A program made the translations under genes and the position numbers. Of a stretch of DNA of 34,210 bases, positions 34,209 to 34,210 are shown in pieces. The number at the start of each line of letters is the position of its first letter. The first letter of the stretch is position 1. Under the pieces are notes generated by a model. It was given only the letters and a program-made list of their open reading frames with translations, was not told the DNA's origin and did not search any database. Source of the stretch: an uncultured Flavobacteriales bacterium (lineage in GTDB: Bacteria > Bacteroidota > Bacteroidia > Flavobacteriales_D > Parvicellaceae); the NCBI GenBank assembly GCA_938075455.1, contig CALJHN010000029.1, positions 1 through 34,210 of the forward strand, written 5' to 3'.

Positions 34209-34210
34209 TA

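Noticed and set aside
1..34210. Mobile element, CRISPR array, phage, toxin-antitoxin or defence system
   Set aside because: No transposase, integrase, spaced repeat array, or toxin/antitoxin-like short pair was seen; every substantial reading frame outside shadows of other genes has a housekeeping or envelope assignment.

Overview
The window is a stretch of ordinary, densely packed chromosome from an AT-rich member of the Bacteroidota, most likely a marine Flavobacteriales-type organism. The evidence is lineage-specific content: gliding ABC-transporter genes gldF and gldG, the type IX secretion protein PorQ, a secreted protein with a type IX C-terminal sorting domain, and bacteroidete-type -7 promoter boxes (TAnnTTTG) close to several start codons. 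An O2-requiring MiaE hydroxylase points to an aerobic lifestyle. I found no mobile element, phage, CRISPR array, rRNA, tRNA or recognisable defence system, and no gene-free gap reaches 300 bases (the largest is about 154).

Layout. 1-447 is the end of a DUF4139 protein running in from the left. 453-1859 (minus) is a phosphohexomutase. 1992-6009 (plus) holds the K+ uptake pair trkA-trkH, then miaE and yqgE. 11701-5996 (minus) is an eight-gene run: pyrR, pyrB, a STAS protein, a type IX-sorted secreted protein, rnz, mnmD, a rhomboid protease and a class IV aminotransferase. 11833-14061 (plus) is glpK-glpF for glycerol uptake. 20814-14058 (minus) is valS, a glycosyltransferase, ettA, a cyclophilin and an alpha/beta hydrolase. 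20880-21440 (minus) is a stand-alone glutamine amidotransferase of the PabA/TrpG type. 21517-22861 (plus) is a lipid A-type acyltransferase and a short ssb ending at the one clear intrinsic terminator. 24975-22911 (minus) is a GT2/GT4 glycosyltransferase pair. 25109-29941 (plus) is gldF, gldG, a lipoprotein and dnaN. 31167-29938 (minus) is rocD, 31266-32069 (plus) is ttcA, and 34208-32058 (minus) is ychF-porQ.

How it works together. Most genes are housekeeping. A strong theme is translation: tRNA 3' maturation (Rnz), three tRNA modifications (MiaE, MnmD, TtcA), tRNA charging (ValS) and ribosome-associated ATPases (EttA, YchF). A second theme is the cell envelope: gliding and type IX secretion genes, an acyltransferase and three glycosyltransferases. 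Gene spacing is extremely tight. Convergent pairs overlap or sit within a few bases of each other, and two share a TTAA in which both stop codons interlock. Several genes start with TTG or GTG.

I did not find a convincing undescribed system. The observations most worth a second look are the mixed pyrR-to-aminotransferase run with its coupled STAS/secreted-protein pair, the tail-less SSB, the clustered short-leader promoters, and GlpK's apparent loss of the fructose-bisphosphate-binding arginine.
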